A stretch of 64,000 bases of DNA from Eubacterium limosum. GTDB taxonomy: Bacteria > Bacillota > Clostridia > Eubacteriales > Eubacteriaceae. Under the pieces are notes generated by a model that worked only from the letters and a program-made list of their open reading frames with translations, was not told where the DNA came from and did not search any database. The translations under genes and the position numbers were made by a program. The DNA lies in assembly GCF_000807675.2 (NCBI RefSeq), contig NZ_CP019962.1:3755157-3819156 (forward strand). Reading direction: 5' to 3'. Below, in pieces: positions 8,149 to 17,164 of the stretch (position 1 is the stretch's first letter; the number at the start of each line of letters is the position of its first letter).

Positions 8149-9039
8149 TTACATTTCATCCCTGTATAAATCCTCAGCCTCTGGAAACTTTTCTTTCAAC
8201 AGCTGGTCGGCTTCTTTCAGCTGGACAAGATAAGCTTCATACTCAGGGCTGAGCCGCTCCATATTATGGATAAAAACCTCAGTATAGCCGCTTTCATTCT
8301 GAAACTCACGTAGTCTGCGTTCAAGCCTGGCAGCCGGTGTTTTTTGAAAGGAATCGGATTTTTTGTATTTCAGATAAGCAGTGATGGCCTCACCATTTTC
8401 CGCTATATAAGTGTCGATGTCCTGACAGACAGTATCCAGAGCCTGGCTGGTTTCTTCTGCCATCGATTCAGGGTCCATGTCACTTGTTATCTCCTCCAAA
8501 AGGTCGGATAGCTCAGAGTCCAGATAGAACTCGATGCTGTCCAGATACTCCAGTATTGCTCTGTAGGCTGTTTTCTTTTCATCAGTGTCAATTTTTCCGT
8601 TCAGAAACTTTCCGAAATGCAGTGCGATAAACAGACCATAGTTTCCGGGAAAAGCAAGCAGCAGCCTCTCTTTGACAGTATACCATTCATTTTCGCAGAT
8701 ATGCAGATTTTGGAAGAATTTCTCAATATCATAATCCGCCACAAGGTTGACAAGGGATTCCCGATGGAATTCAAGTCGCTTCTGTTTTAAATCAGACAGA
8801 TATTGATATTTTTTTAGGACGGCCTTTTTATCGGCACTTTCCAAAATTCCTTTGATCTCCCGTATATTCATTCCGAGACTCCTGAACACCGAGATTTCCT
8901 TGAGCGTCTGAATATCCGCCTGGCTATAATCCCGATACCCATTTTCAAGCTTTCGAGGGCAGATCAGGCCTTTTTCCTCATAATATTGAATGGATTTTTT
9001 CGTCAAACGGCAGCATCGGCAGGCCTCTTTAATATGCAT
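8149..9039 (-). CDS. MerR-family transcriptional regulator
   Basis: The ATG at 9039 (AGGAGG 6 bases upstream) is preferred over the in-frame ATG at 9087. The product has 296 residues. Residues 1-70 are a MerR winged helix (CCRLTKKSIQYYEEKGLICPRKLENGYRDYSQADIQTL then FRSLGMNIREIKGIL), followed by a coiled-coil dimerisation helix. A large all-helical, acidic C-terminal domain of about 190 residues follows, with no cysteine-rich metal loop. This suggests an organic or drug ligand, as in TipA/BmrR-type regulators, though I do not recognise the sensor domain. Its own promoter has the 19-base spacer expected for MerR control. No obvious partner efflux gene is adjacent. Confidence 0.85.
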   Translation of the reverse strand: MHIKEACRCCRLTKKSIQYYEEKGLICPRKLENGYRDYSQADIQTLKEISVFRSLGMNIREIKGILESADKKAVLKKYQYLSDLKQKRLEFHRESLVNLVADYDIEKFFQNLHICENEWYTVKERLLLAFPGNYGLFIALHFGKFLNGKIDTDEKKTAYRAILEYLDSIEFYLDSELSDLLEEITSDMDPESMAEETSQALDTVCQDIDTYIAENGEAITAYLKYKKSDSFQKTPAARLERRLREFQNESGYTEVFIHNMERLSPEYEAYLVQLKEADQLLKEKFPEAEDLYRDEM

Positions 9040-9075
9040 GTCTATTCCTCCTGTTAGTGGATTAGTCTTTTCTCT

Positions 9076-9106
9076 ATTGTAAGGCACCCCCCTGGGGGAT
9101 AGTCAA
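9076..9106 (-). promoter_or_regulatory. MerR-type promoter/operator with 19-bp spacer
   Basis: On the minus strand, -35 TTGACT (9106-9101) and -10 TACAAT (9081-9076) are separated by 19 bases, with a CCCCCAGGGGG palindrome in the spacer. Over-long spacers with an internal dyad are the hallmark of promoters untwisted by MerR-family proteins; autoregulation is inferred. Confidence 0.8.
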
Positions 9107-9137
9107 GGAAAATATTATAATAGTACTTTAACATCAA

Positions 9138-9179
9138 AAACCCCAGGCACACAGTTTAAATACTGTGTGCCTGGGGTTT
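9138..9179 (-). terminator. Strong terminator after argGH
   Basis: A perfect 18-bp stem with a 6-base loop, followed on the minus strand by TTTTTGA. It ends 3 bases after the argH stop and insulates the MerR gene. Confidence 0.85.
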
Positions 9180-9182
9180 ATT

Positions 9183-10562
9183 TTATGCCTTCTGAAATAA
9201 GCTTCGGTTAACGGCGATGGCGCGGCGGACTGTGCTCTCCGCCGGGCCTCCGACAATATCGCGCTGGTTAACACAGGTCTGCAGGTCGATGGCTTCGTAA
9301 ATGCTCTCGTCAAAAACCGGGTCGACAGCATTGTATTCTTCCAGTGTCAGCTCATCCAGACTTTTACCCTTTTCCAGTGCGTAGAAAACCAGCTTTCCGA
9401 TAATGGCGTGGGCATCGCGGAAGGCTACGCCGTGCTTGACAAGCCAGTCGGCAGCGTCAGTCGCGTTGGAGAAGCCACCTGCGGCCGACTTGCACATCAC
9501 CTCACCGTTGACCGTCATGGTGCCGATCATCTTCTCAAAGGTAATGGCGCATATTTTAGCCGTGTCATAGGCGTCAAAGACAGGTTCCTTATCCTCCTGC
9601 ATGTCCTTATTGTATGCCAGGGGAATCCCTTTCATCGTCGTTAAAAATCCCAACAGATCGCCGTAGGTCCGGCCGGCTTTCCCACGGACAAGCTCTGCAA
9701 TATCCGGGTTTTTCTTCTGGGGCATGATGCTGGAGCCGGTGGAGAAAGCATCATCGAGTGTGATGAAGTTAAATTCTGAGGAGCACCACAGAATAATTTC
9801 TTCAGAAAAACGGCTCAGATGCATCATGAAAACAGACACAGCCTCCAGGAAGTCAATGCAGAAATCCCGGTCAGACACACCGTCAAGGCTGTTCATGGAC
9901 ACATTTTTAAAACCCAGTTCGCTGGCAACATAGTAGCGGTCCAGCGGGTAGGTGGTGGTGGCCAGAGCGCCTGAGCCGAGTGGAAGCGTATCTGCCATGT
10001 CGTATACCTGGTCAAGACGTTTCATATCCCGTCTGAACATTTCAACATAAGCCATCAGGTGGTGGGCGAAGGTGATGGGCTGAGCCCGCTGCAGATGCGT
10101 ATAGCCCGGCATAATGGTTTTGGTATGCTTGCTGGCCATATCCAGCAGTGTAAGGCCAAGAGCCCTTATCAAGTCCTTGAGCTCCATGGAAATATCCTTA
10201 ACGTAAAGACGCATATCGGTGGCAACCTGATCGTTACGGCTGCGGCCAGTATGCAGTTTCTTTCCAGTTTCACCAATGCGCCCGGTGAGTATGGATTCAA
10301 TATTCATATGGATATCTTCCATATCAATGGAAAACTCAATTTTTCCGGCTTCGATATCCTCTAAAATTTCACCCAGAGTTTTGACAATTAATTCGGACTC
10401 GGAAACAGAGATAATTCCCTGTTTCCCAAGCATTTTTGCGTGGGCAATGCTGCCCTTGATATCTTGTTTATATAAACGCTGGTCGAAAGAAATAGAGGAA
10501 TTGAAATCGTCTGTTAACGCGTCCGTTCCTTTATTAAATCGACCGCCCCACATTTTACTCAT
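9183..10562 (-). CDS. argH: Argininosuccinate lyase
   Basis: A 459-residue enzyme of the fumarase/aspartase superfamily. It splits argininosuccinate into arginine and fumarate, the last step of arginine synthesis, in the cytoplasm as a tetramer. Family regions are all present: KMWGGRF at the N-terminus, TGRSRNDQVATD (residues about 107-118), HTHLQRAQPITFAHH-like segment (PGYTHLQRAQP, about 155) and the signature GSSIMPQKKNPD (about 278) with the mobile catalytic Ser. Its ATG shares one base with the argG stop, so the pair is translationally coupled. Length and motifs are normal. Confidence 0.97.
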   Translation of the reverse strand: MSKMWGGRFNKGTDALTDDFNSSISFDQRLYKQDIKGSIAHAKMLGKQGIISVSESELIVKTLGEILEDIEAGKIEFSIDMEDIHMNIESILTGRIGETGKKLHTGRSRNDQVATDMRLYVKDISMELKDLIRALGLTLLDMASKHTKTIMPGYTHLQRAQPITFAHHLMAYVEMFRRDMKRLDQVYDMADTLPLGSGALATTTYPLDRYYVASELGFKNVSMNSLDGVSDRDFCIDFLEAVSVFMMHLSRFSEEIILWCSSEFNFITLDDAFSTGSSIMPQKKNPDIAELVRGKAGRTYGDLLGFLTTMKGIPLAYNKDMQEDKEPVFDAYDTAKICAITFEKMIGTMTVNGEVMCKSAAGGFSNATDAADWLVKHGVAFRDAHAIIGKLVFYALEKGKSLDELTLEEYNAVDPVFDESIYEAIDLQTCVNQRDIVGGPAESTVRRAIAVNRSLFQKA

Positions 10563-11803
10563 TATTTATTTTCCTTTTCTGCTTCTTTTTCCTTTTCTTC
10601 ATGGCTCATGCGCATAAGAGCACGCACCTTAAGCGGCAGACCAAACAGGTGGATAAAGCCCTCGGCGTCCTTGTGGTCGTATAAATCCCCGGTGGTAAAG
10701 CTTGCGATCTCTGCGTTGTACAGGGAGTAGGGGGAGGATACGGAGGTCAAAATACAGTTGCCCTTGTACAGCTTCAATTTTACAACACCAGTGACCGTTT
10801 TCTGTGTTTCATCCACAAAAGCGGATAATGCTTCACGCAGCGGGTTAAACCACTGGCCATTGTAGGTGATTTCCGCGAATTTTACGGCAGCCTGCTGCTT
10901 AAAGGCAAAGGTTTCACGGTCCAGACACATGTGCTCCAGCTCTTCATGGGCACGGTACAGGATGGTGCCGCCTGGGGTTTCATAGATACCGCGGGATTTC
11001 ATACCAACCACACGGTTTTCGATAAGGTCGACCACGCCGATGGCGTTACGCCCGCCGATCTCATTGCAGGTTTCAAGAATTTTGCGCGGGCTCATAGCTT
11101 CACCGTTGATCTTGATAGGTTCGCCGTTTAAAAATTCGATTTCGATTTCTTCCGGAGTATCTGGCGCTTCTTCCAGTGTTTTGGTTAATTTTAACAGATG
11201 GTCATATTTGGGTTCCAGTGAAGGATCTTCAAGTTCCAGGCCTTCGTGGCTGATGTGAAGCAGGTTGCGGTCTCGGCTGTAGCTCTGGTCATGGCTCATG
11301 CTGACTTTGATGTCATGTTCAATGCAGAAGTCCATGCAGTCCTCGCGGGACTGTAAATCCCAGATACGCCACGGTGCGATAATTTTAAGCTGTGGGTCTA
11401 AAGCACCGATCCCCAGTTCAAAACGAACCTGGTCGTTTCCTTTACCGGTAGCGCCGTGGCAGATGGCTTCTGCACCTTCCTTATGAGCGATATCCACTAA
11501 TACCTTGGCGATCAGCGGACGGGCGAGGGAAGTCCCCAGCAGGTACTTCTTCTCATAGACGGCGTCAGCTTTGAGTGCCGGCCAGCAGTACTCTTCAACA
11601 AATTCATCGGTAACATCTTCTATATATAATTTGCTGGCGCCGGAGGATAAAGCCCGTTCTTCCAGACCTTCGGTTTCCTTACCCTGTCCAACATCGACGC
11701 ATACGCAGATAACTTCATAATCATAGGTTTCCTTTAACCACGGAATGATGGTTGTGGTATCCAACCCGCCTGAATAGGCTAAAATAACTTTTTTTGCACT
11801 CAT
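10562..11803 (-). CDS. argG: Argininosuccinate synthase
   Basis: ATP-dependent ligase joining citrulline and aspartate. The ATP-pyrophosphatase motif AYSGGLDTT is at residues about 8-16; [13 protein letters not shown] (about 112) and [18 protein letters not shown] (citrulline/aspartate site) are intact. The frame is open to 11833, but the ATG at 11803 follows AGAGGAGG and gives the usual N-terminus ([13 protein letters not shown]), so it is chosen; length 413 residues. The C-terminal tail is Lys/Glu-rich. It is transcribed divergently from argC from a promoter overlapped by an ARG-box-like sequence. Confidence 0.97.
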   Translation of the reverse strand: MSAKKVILAYSGGLDTTTIIPWLKETYDYEVICVCVDVGQGKETEGLEERALSSGASKLYIEDVTDEFVEEYCWPALKADAVYEKKYLLGTSLARPLIAKVLVDIAHKEGAEAICHGATGKGNDQVRFELGIGALDPQLKIIAPWRIWDLQSREDCMDFCIEHDIKVSMSHDQSYSRDRNLLHISHEGLELEDPSLEPKYDHLLKLTKTLEEAPDTPEEIEIEFLNGEPIKINGEAMSPRKILETCNEIGGRNAIGVVDLIENRVVGMKSRGIYETPGGTILYRAHEELEHMCLDRETFAFKQQAAVKFAEITYNGQWFNPLREALSAFVDETQKTVTGVVKLKLYKGNCILTSVSSPYSLYNAEIASFTTGDLYDHKDAEGFIHLFGLPLKVRALMRMSHEEKEKEAEKENK

Positions 11804-11863
11804 AACACTGTGCCTCCTCTTAATTGTTTTCATTTGATTTATTCTCGTGTTGCACTTACAATC

Positions 11864-11900
11864 TGTGAATGATTATACAATACCAAAACCGAAATTGCAA
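11864..11900 (-). promoter_or_regulatory. argG promoter with ARG-box-like operator over the -10
   Basis: Minus strand: TTGCAA (11900-11895), 17-base spacer, TATAAT (11877-11872). The imperfect palindrome TGTATAATCATTCACA (11879-11864) covers the -10 and fits the AT-rich ArgR operator pattern (TNTGAATWWWWATTCANA). Repression by ArgR with arginine is inferred from the pathway. Confidence 0.7.
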
Positions 11901-11926
11901 GGAATATTTGAAAAAATATGCGTAAA

Positions 11927-11982
11927 TTATTTATAAATATTCATAAAAAGTGCTTGAATATTCAAATGATTAGGGGTATAAT
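11927..11982 (+). promoter_or_regulatory. argC operon promoter with upstream ARG-box-like sites
   Basis: TTGAAT (11954-11959), 17-base spacer, TATAAT (11977-11982). TTATAAATATTCATAA just upstream and GAATATTCAAA over the -35 resemble ArgR half-sites. The predicted transcript would carry a leader of about 165 bases before argC. Confidence 0.7.
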
Positions 11983-12155
11983 TACAAAATAGTTTTCACA
12001 AAAGCTATTTTGTAAATGAATCATTAACAATTAATAATTAAGTCTTCCGGCTTAAAATGAAACGGTCAGCATTAATTGTTCATTATTAATGATTTATCGA
12101 AAATTTATTGTACCATTTGTATGATAAAAAATAAACCTAAAATTGGAGAGATTTT
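11983..12155 (+). promoter_or_regulatory. Structured argC leader
   Basis: The leader holds a 9-bp hairpin, ACAAAATAG (11984-11992) with CTATTTTGT (12005-12013). A long-range dyad follows: AATCATTAACAATTAAT near 12019 against ATTAATTGTT...AATGATT near 12072-12095. I see no T-run, riboswitch or leader peptide that I recognise. The remainder of the 350-bp argG-argC gap is AT-rich without genes. Confidence 0.45.
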
Positions 12156-13196
12156 ATGATTAAAGCATCAGTTATCGGCGGAACCGGCTATGCCGGACAG
12201 GAATTACTCAGAATACTTTACAGACACCCGGAGGTGGAAGTCGTATCCGTTGGCTCAAGGAGCTTTGCGGGGCAGCCTTTAAAAGATATCTATAGGAACT
12301 ATGAAAATGTAACAGATGCCCTGTGTGAAACAGCGGATATGGACGAATTGGTCGAAAAATCTGACGTGATTTTTATGGCGCTGCCTCACGGTATTGCCTC
12401 AAAGCAAGTGACCGAAGATGTCCTCAAAAAAACAAAGATCATTGATCTCGGCGCAGACTTCCGTCTCAAGGACGTGGATATTTATGAAGAATGGTACAAA
12501 GTCAACCATTATAATAAAGCGCTGCTGAAGGAAGCCGTCTATGGCCTGTGTGAGCTGCACCGCGAGGACATCCGGGGCGCGCGTCTGTTATCCAATCCGG
12601 GCTGCTACACCACCTGCAGCATTCTGAGCCTGGCGCCGCTGCTTAAAAACCATCTGGTTGATCCGCAGAGTATTATCATCGATGCAAAGTCTGGCGTCAC
12701 CGGAGCAGGGAGAAGCAGTGACACCGCATTCTCCTATTGTGAAGTCAATGAATCCATCAAGGCCTATAAAGTCGGATCACACCGCCATACGCCGGAAATT
12801 GAGCAGGAGCTGGGATTGCTTTCAGGCACCGACCTGAAGCTGCTTTTCACACCGCACCTCACACCCATGAACCGCGGGATTCTGGCACTCTGCTACGCGA
12901 ACCTGACCACAGATATGGATGAGGAAAGTCTGAGACAGGTTTACCGTGACTTCTACAAGGATGAATACTTTGTACGGCTGACAGAAGATAGGCTCCCGGA
13001 AACCAAATGGGTAAAAGGCTCAAATTACTGTGATATCGGCCTGAAGGTTGACAGGCGCACAGGCCGCGTGATCGTCGTTGGCGCCATAGATAATCTGGTA
13101 AAAGGCGCCGCAGGACAGGCTGTTCAAAATATGAACCTTATGTTTGGTTTTGATGAAAAAACAGGAATCGACTTTATTACAGATTTCCCGGTTTAA
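12156..13196 (+). CDS. argC: N-acetyl-gamma-glutamyl-phosphate reductase
   Basis: NADPH-dependent reductase for the third step of arginine synthesis, converting N-acetylglutamyl phosphate to the semialdehyde. The 346-residue product has the Rossmann motif GGTGYAGQELLRIL (residues 8-21), the catalytic Cys in LLSNPGCYTTCSI (about 150) and SGVTGAGRSSD, all family hallmarks. The start follows TTGGAGAG. It is the first gene of argCJBD; gaps between genes are 18-38 bases, each with a good ribosome site, indicating one operon. Confidence 0.97.
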   Translation: MIKASVIGGTGYAGQELLRILYRHPEVEVVSVGSRSFAGQPLKDIYRNYENVTDALCETADMDELVEKSDVIFMALPHGIASKQVTEDVLKKTKIIDLGADFRLKDVDIYEEWYKVNHYNKALLKEAVYGLCELHREDIRGARLLSNPGCYTTCSILSLAPLLKNHLVDPQSIIIDAKSGVTGAGRSSDTAFSYCEVNESIKAYKVGSHRHTPEIEQELGLLSGTDLKLLFTPHLTPMNRGILALCYANLTTDMDEESLRQVYRDFYKDEYFVRLTEDRLPETKWVKGSNYCDIGLKVDRRTGRVIVVGAIDNLVKGAAGQAVQNMNLMFGFDEKTGIDFITDFPV

Positions 13197-13214
13197 TTGT
13201 GAAAGGAACACGAT

Positions 13215-14447
13215 ATGAAAATAATTGATGGCGGCGTTTTAGCCGCAAAAGGCTTTAAAGCCGCCGGTATTGCCGCCGGTATAAAGGATAACGGAAATAA
13301 GGATATGGCGCTTCTGGTTGCGAATAAGCCCGCTGCAACAGCCATTATGACCACCTCCAACATGGTTCAGGCAGCGCCTGTGCAATGGGATAAGGCAGTG
13401 ATGACCGAGTCACCTTATAAGCGCGCGGTCGTGGTCAACAGCGGAAACGCAAATGCCTGCACCGGAGAAACCGGTATGCGCCATGTGGAGCAGACCGCCG
13501 GTGCTGCGGCTGAGCTTCTCGGCGTAAGCACACAGGACGTGCTGGTATCCTCCACTGGCGTCATCGGCGTGGTGATGCCCATTGACAAAATTTTAAAAGG
13601 TGTGCAGACCCTGGTAAATGAGCTCGGGGATGATGCGCAGCATGGGGATGACGCGGCGCATGGCATTATCACCACAGACCTTACTACCAAAACCATTGCG
13701 GTGGAGATCGAACTGGACGGAAAAACGGTTCATATTGGCGGGATGGCCAAAGGATCAGGGATGATCTGCCCAAACATGGCCACCATGCTTTCCTACGTTA
13801 CAACCGACGCCGCCATTGAACCAGAATGTCTGCAGAAGCTGCTCGCTAAAATCACCCAGGATACTTACAATATGATGTCCGTAGATGGCGACATGAGCAC
13901 AAACGACACAGTTGTAGTGATGGCAAGCGGTGAGGCAGGAAACAAAGAGATCACTCTTAATGACGTAACCTCACAGGATTTCGCCGTATTCAGTGAGGCT
14001 CTTTATTATGTCAATGAGCACCTCGCAAAATCCATCATCCGTGACGGGGAAGGGGCAACCAAATTTGTTGAGGTAAGTGTCTCTGGAGCAGCGACAGATA
14101 AAGACGCCCGTACCCTGGCGAAAGCCGTTATTAAATCCAGTCTGGTAAAGACCGCTCTCTTTGGAGAGGACGCTAACTGGGGCCGTGTTCTTTCGTCACT
14201 CGGAGCATCCGGGGTCGTTTTCGACCCACTTAAGGTCACCCTGGTATTCTTCAGCAGCGCCGGGATGATCACACTCCTGAACGAAGGGGTACCCATCGCT
14301 TTTGATGAGGATATGGCTAAAAAAGTGCTGTCTGAAAAAGAAATCTCCATCATGGTAACCCTCAAAGAGGGCGAAGATAAAGCGACTGCCTGGGGCTGCG
14401 ATTTATCCTACGATTATGTTAAAATCAACGGCGATTACCGCTCTTAA
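13215..14447 (+). CDS. argJ: Glutamate N-acetyltransferase / amino-acid acetyltransferase
   Basis: A 410-residue autoprocessing ArgJ. The proenzyme cleaves itself before the Thr in the conserved GMAKGSGMICPNMATML segment (Thr about residue 190), generating the Thr nucleophile of the beta chain. ArgJ transfers acetyl from N-acetylornithine to glutamate, making the pathway cyclic. Many family members also use acetyl-CoA, which would replace ArgA; no argA is seen here. The N-terminal GFKAAGIAAGIK and the C-terminal GCDLSYDYVKINGDYRS (substrate site) are intact. Mono- or bifunctional status cannot be read from sequence. Confidence 0.96.
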   Translation: MKIIDGGVLAAKGFKAAGIAAGIKDNGNKDMALLVANKPAATAIMTTSNMVQAAPVQWDKAVMTESPYKRAVVVNSGNANACTGETGMRHVEQTAGAAAELLGVSTQDVLVSSTGVIGVVMPIDKILKGVQTLVNELGDDAQHGDDAAHGIITTDLTTKTIAVEIELDGKTVHIGGMAKGSGMICPNMATMLSYVTTDAAIEPECLQKLLAKITQDTYNMMSVDGDMSTNDTVVVMASGEAGNKEITLNDVTSQDFAVFSEALYYVNEHLAKSIIRDGEGATKFVEVSVSGAATDKDARTLAKAVIKSSLVKTALFGEDANWGRVLSSLGASGVVFDPLKVTLVFFSSAGMITLLNEGVPIAFDEDMAKKVLSEKEISIMVTLKEGEDKATAWGCDLSYDYVKINGDYRS

Positions 14448-14485
14448 TTCACATACAAAACAATCAATCAGAAAAGGAAGTAAAA

Positions 14486-15382
14486 ATGTCAGATAATACA
14501 CAGAACATGGCGCAGTACATCGAAAAGGCCAATATCCTGGTCGAGGCGCTGCCCTATATCAAACAATTCAGAAAGAAGACAGTTGTCATCAAATACGGCG
14601 GCAGCTTTATGTATGACAATGATATTAAAAAATCCGTCATGGACGACATCGCCCTCATGAAGCTGGTAGGCCTGCGCCCGATTGTGGTCCACGGCGGCGG
14701 TAAAGATATCTCCGCATTCTTAAACAATCTGGATATTCAGACTGAGTTTATCGACGGTCTGCGCGTCACCAATGATGACGTCATCGAAGTGGCAGAGATG
14801 GTGCTCTCCGGTAAAATCAACAAGGAAATTGTCCAGCTTTTGGAAGACCGTGATATCACCGCGGTCGGCATCTCCGGTAAGGACGGCGGCATGCTTAAGG
14901 TGAGAAAAAAATTTGTCAATGGCCTGGATATCGGTTTTGTCGGCGATATTGTCAAGGTAAAGAGTGACCTTCTTCAGACACTGCTCAAAAGCGACTATAT
15001 TCCAGTCATTGCCCCGATTGGCAGCGACAAATACGGGCAGAGCTACAACATAAACGCAGACCATGTGGCTTATGCCATCGCCAAAGAGCTGAAGGCTGAA
15101 AAGCTGGTTTACCTCACAGATACTGACGGAGTCTATATGGATGCCAATGATCCGGACTCTATTATCCGCAGGTTAGATGTCGATGAGGTTGAACGTCTTA
15201 TTGAAGAAGGGATTATATCTGGCGGCATGATCCCGAAGGTGGAAAATTCTGTGGACGCGATTCGCTCTGGGGTCAATTCTGTCCATATCCTGGACGGGAA
15301 GGTTGAGCACTCGCTGCTGCTCGAACTCTTTACCGCGGCAGGCTGCGGGACAATGATCCGCCAATCGCTGACACAGGTATAA
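14486..15382 (+). CDS. argB: Acetylglutamate kinase
   Basis: Amino-acid kinase of 298 residues, phosphorylating N-acetylglutamate with ATP. KYGGSFM at residues about 33-39 holds the catalytic Lys, VVHGGGKDIS (about 70) the phosphate-binding glycines, and YLTDTDGVYMD and GGMIPKVENSVDAI the nucleotide and acetylglutamate sites. The N-terminal extension of about 25 residues (NMAQYIEKANILVEALPYIKQF) is characteristic of the hexameric, arginine-inhibited form, so feedback control by arginine is likely. It lies in the argCJBD operon, 38 bases after argJ, with AAAAGGAAG upstream. Confidence 0.97.
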   Translation: MSDNTQNMAQYIEKANILVEALPYIKQFRKKTVVIKYGGSFMYDNDIKKSVMDDIALMKLVGLRPIVVHGGGKDISAFLNNLDIQTEFIDGLRVTNDDVIEVAEMVLSGKINKEIVQLLEDRDITAVGISGKDGGMLKVRKKFVNGLDIGFVGDIVKVKSDLLQTLLKSDYIPVIAPIGSDKYGQSYNINADHVAYAIAKELKAEKLVYLTDTDGVYMDANDPDSIIRRLDVDEVERLIEEGIISGGMIPKVENSVDAIRSGVNSVHILDGKVEHSLLLELFTAAGCGTMIRQSLTQV

Positions 15383-15407
15383 GTATAAACATTTAGGAGA
15401 TAAAGAC

Positions 15408-16592
15408 ATGAACAAAAGTGAAGAGCTGATTAATCGGGCAGAGAAAGTGATCATGCCCACCTACGCACGGTTTCCCATTGCTTTCGAGAGTGGCAATGGC
15501 TGTGTTTTAAAAGATGTGAACGGAAAAGAATATCTGGATTGTGTAGCCGGCATCGCGGTAGACTGTCTGGGTCATAACCACCCGGGCCTCAATGCCGCCA
15601 TCGCGGACCAATGCCAGAAAATCATGCATGTTTCCAATCTTTACTGGACCGAGCCTCAGATTGACGCGGCGGAAATGCTGGTAAAGGCCAGCGGGCTGGA
15701 CAAAGTTTTTTTCTGTAACAGCGGCGCCGAAGCCAATGAAGCGGCCTTAAAACTTGCGCGGATTTACGCCAAGCAGTTTAAAAGTGAAGACGCGGTTGAG
15801 ATCATCGCCATGGATCATTCCTTCCACGGCCGTACCTACGGCGCAATCACCGCCACCGGCCAGGAAAAATACCACAAGGGCCTTTCGCCCATGCTACCGG
15901 GCATCTCACACGTACCTTTCAATGACTTTGACGCTTTAAAGGCGGCGGTGACCGATAAAACCTGTGCGGTGCTGCTTGAACCCATCCAGGGCGAGGGCGG
16001 CATTTATCCGGCAGATCATGAATATTTACAGGCAGTCCGCAAGCTCTGTGACGACGAAAATCTCGTCTTGATTTTTGATGAAGTGCAGTGTGGTATGGGC
16101 CGTTCCGGAAAATTCTTTGCTTACCAGCACTACAATCTGAAACCGGATGTCGTGTGCATGGCCAAGGGCATCGCAGGCGGTTTCCCCATGGGCGGCATCA
16201 TCGCCTGTGATAAGGTGGCTCAGGTCTTTACACCAGGCACCCACGCCTCCACCTTTGGCGGTAATCCACTGGCCTCGGCTGCCTCCCGCTATGTATTGAG
16301 CGTGATCACCGGCGATGGTTTTCTGGACGAAGTAGCTGAAAAGGGAAACTATCTGACAGAAAAGCTGCGTGTACTTAAAGAGGAACATAAATGCATTACG
16401 GATGTGCGTGGTATGGGTTTAATGATCGGAGTCGCTGTTTCAGTCCCTACTGGCGAAATTATAAACAAAGCGATGGAAAAAGGTCTTCTTTTAGTAGGGG
16501 CAGGCAGTGACGCCATAAGATTTGTTCCCCCATTAACTATTAATAAAGAAGAAATTGATCGGGCCGTTGAAATTTTTGGAGAATGTCTATAA
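15408..16592 (+). CDS. argD: Acetylornithine aminotransferase
   Basis: A 394-residue class-III PLP transaminase converting N-acetylglutamate semialdehyde to N-acetylornithine with glutamate as donor. Visible signatures are FFCNSGAEANEAALKLAR (residues about 103), SFHGRTYGAI (PLP ring), LIFDEVQCGMGRSG (PLP-nitrogen Asp) and VCMAKGIAGGFPMGG with the Schiff-base Lys (about 250). THASTFGGNPLA contacts the cofactor phosphate. Last gene of argCJBD, followed at once by a terminator. No argF or carAB is adjacent, so the ornithine carbamoyl step must be encoded elsewhere. Confidence 0.96.
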   Translation: MNKSEELINRAEKVIMPTYARFPIAFESGNGCVLKDVNGKEYLDCVAGIAVDCLGHNHPGLNAAIADQCQKIMHVSNLYWTEPQIDAAEMLVKASGLDKVFFCNSGAEANEAALKLARIYAKQFKSEDAVEIIAMDHSFHGRTYGAITATGQEKYHKGLSPMLPGISHVPFNDFDALKAAVTDKTCAVLLEPIQGEGGIYPADHEYLQAVRKLCDDENLVLIFDEVQCGMGRSGKFFAYQHYNLKPDVVCMAKGIAGGFPMGGIIACDKVAQVFTPGTHASTFGGNPLASAASRYVLSVITGDGFLDEVAEKGNYLTEKLRVLKEEHKCITDVRGMGLMIGVAVSVPTGEIINKAMEKGLLLVGAGSDAIRFVPPLTINKEEIDRAVEIFGECL

Positions 16593-16613
16593 ATTCTTGT
16601 TGAAAACCCCTTC

Positions 16614-16648
16614 AACCCATGATAATATATTATCATGGGTTTTCTTTT
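16614..16648 (+). terminator. Terminator of argCJBD
   Basis: A near-perfect inverted repeat AACCCATGATAAT/ATTATCATGGGTT, followed by TTCTTTT. The 205 bases from here to 16855 are AT-rich; no clear sigma-A promoter for the ATPase operon stood out. Confidence 0.85.
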
Positions 16649-16855
16649 AAATTTTTTTTTGAAACGAACAGGTGTCAAAGATGTTATCTGTCTTTTATTT
16701 TAGAGACAAGCCTGTAAACGTCAACAAAAAAGATTGCTTTTAAGTCCAATTATTTCTTTTGCTGCTGAAAGAATCTGGGTATAAAGACAGAAGCGGTCAT
16801 AAAGAATAAAGAAAATCTGAATTTGTGTGAATTTGAGAGTAAAGGTGGTGATTAA

Positions 16856-17164
16856 ATGTCGATTCTGGATTCAATCAACAAGGCTGAAGAGCGTGCAGCA
16901 GAAATGCGTTCGGAGGCAAAAGCAAAAGCGCGCGAAACCCTGCGTCAGGCTGAGGCCGAAGCCAGGGAAAAGGGCGACGCATTAATTCTTGAGGCCAAGG
17001 AAGCTTCTGAAGCAGTTCTTCTGCAGGAGGAGGCATTGGCCGAAAAAGAAATGGAACGCGTCCTTCACGATGCGAGTCTCGCAGATGAGAAGATGGCTGC
17101 AAATGCCAGGACTCGTATCCCGAAGGCGGTTGAATTTATTTTGGAAAGGGTAGAAACGCAATGA
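16856..17164 (+). CDS. ntpF: V-type ATP synthase subunit H (peripheral-stalk G/H-type)
   Basis: A 102-residue, highly charged, Ala/Glu/Lys/Arg-rich single coiled coil with almost no hydrophobic core breaks until the C-terminal ARTRIPKAVEFILERVE. This fits the G/H-type peripheral-stalk subunit (AhaH; NtpF in the Enterococcus scheme) that pairs with subunit E. It is placed first in the operon, immediately before subunit I, as in archaeal-type ATPase operons. The start follows AAAGGTGGTG. Its last codon overlaps the ATG of the next gene. Identity rests on position and coiled-coil character, because such stalk proteins diverge fast. Confidence 0.8.
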   Translation: MSILDSINKAEERAAEMRSEAKAKARETLRQAEAEAREKGDALILEAKEASEAVLLQEEALAEKEMERVLHDASLADEKMAANARTRIPKAVEFILERVETQ

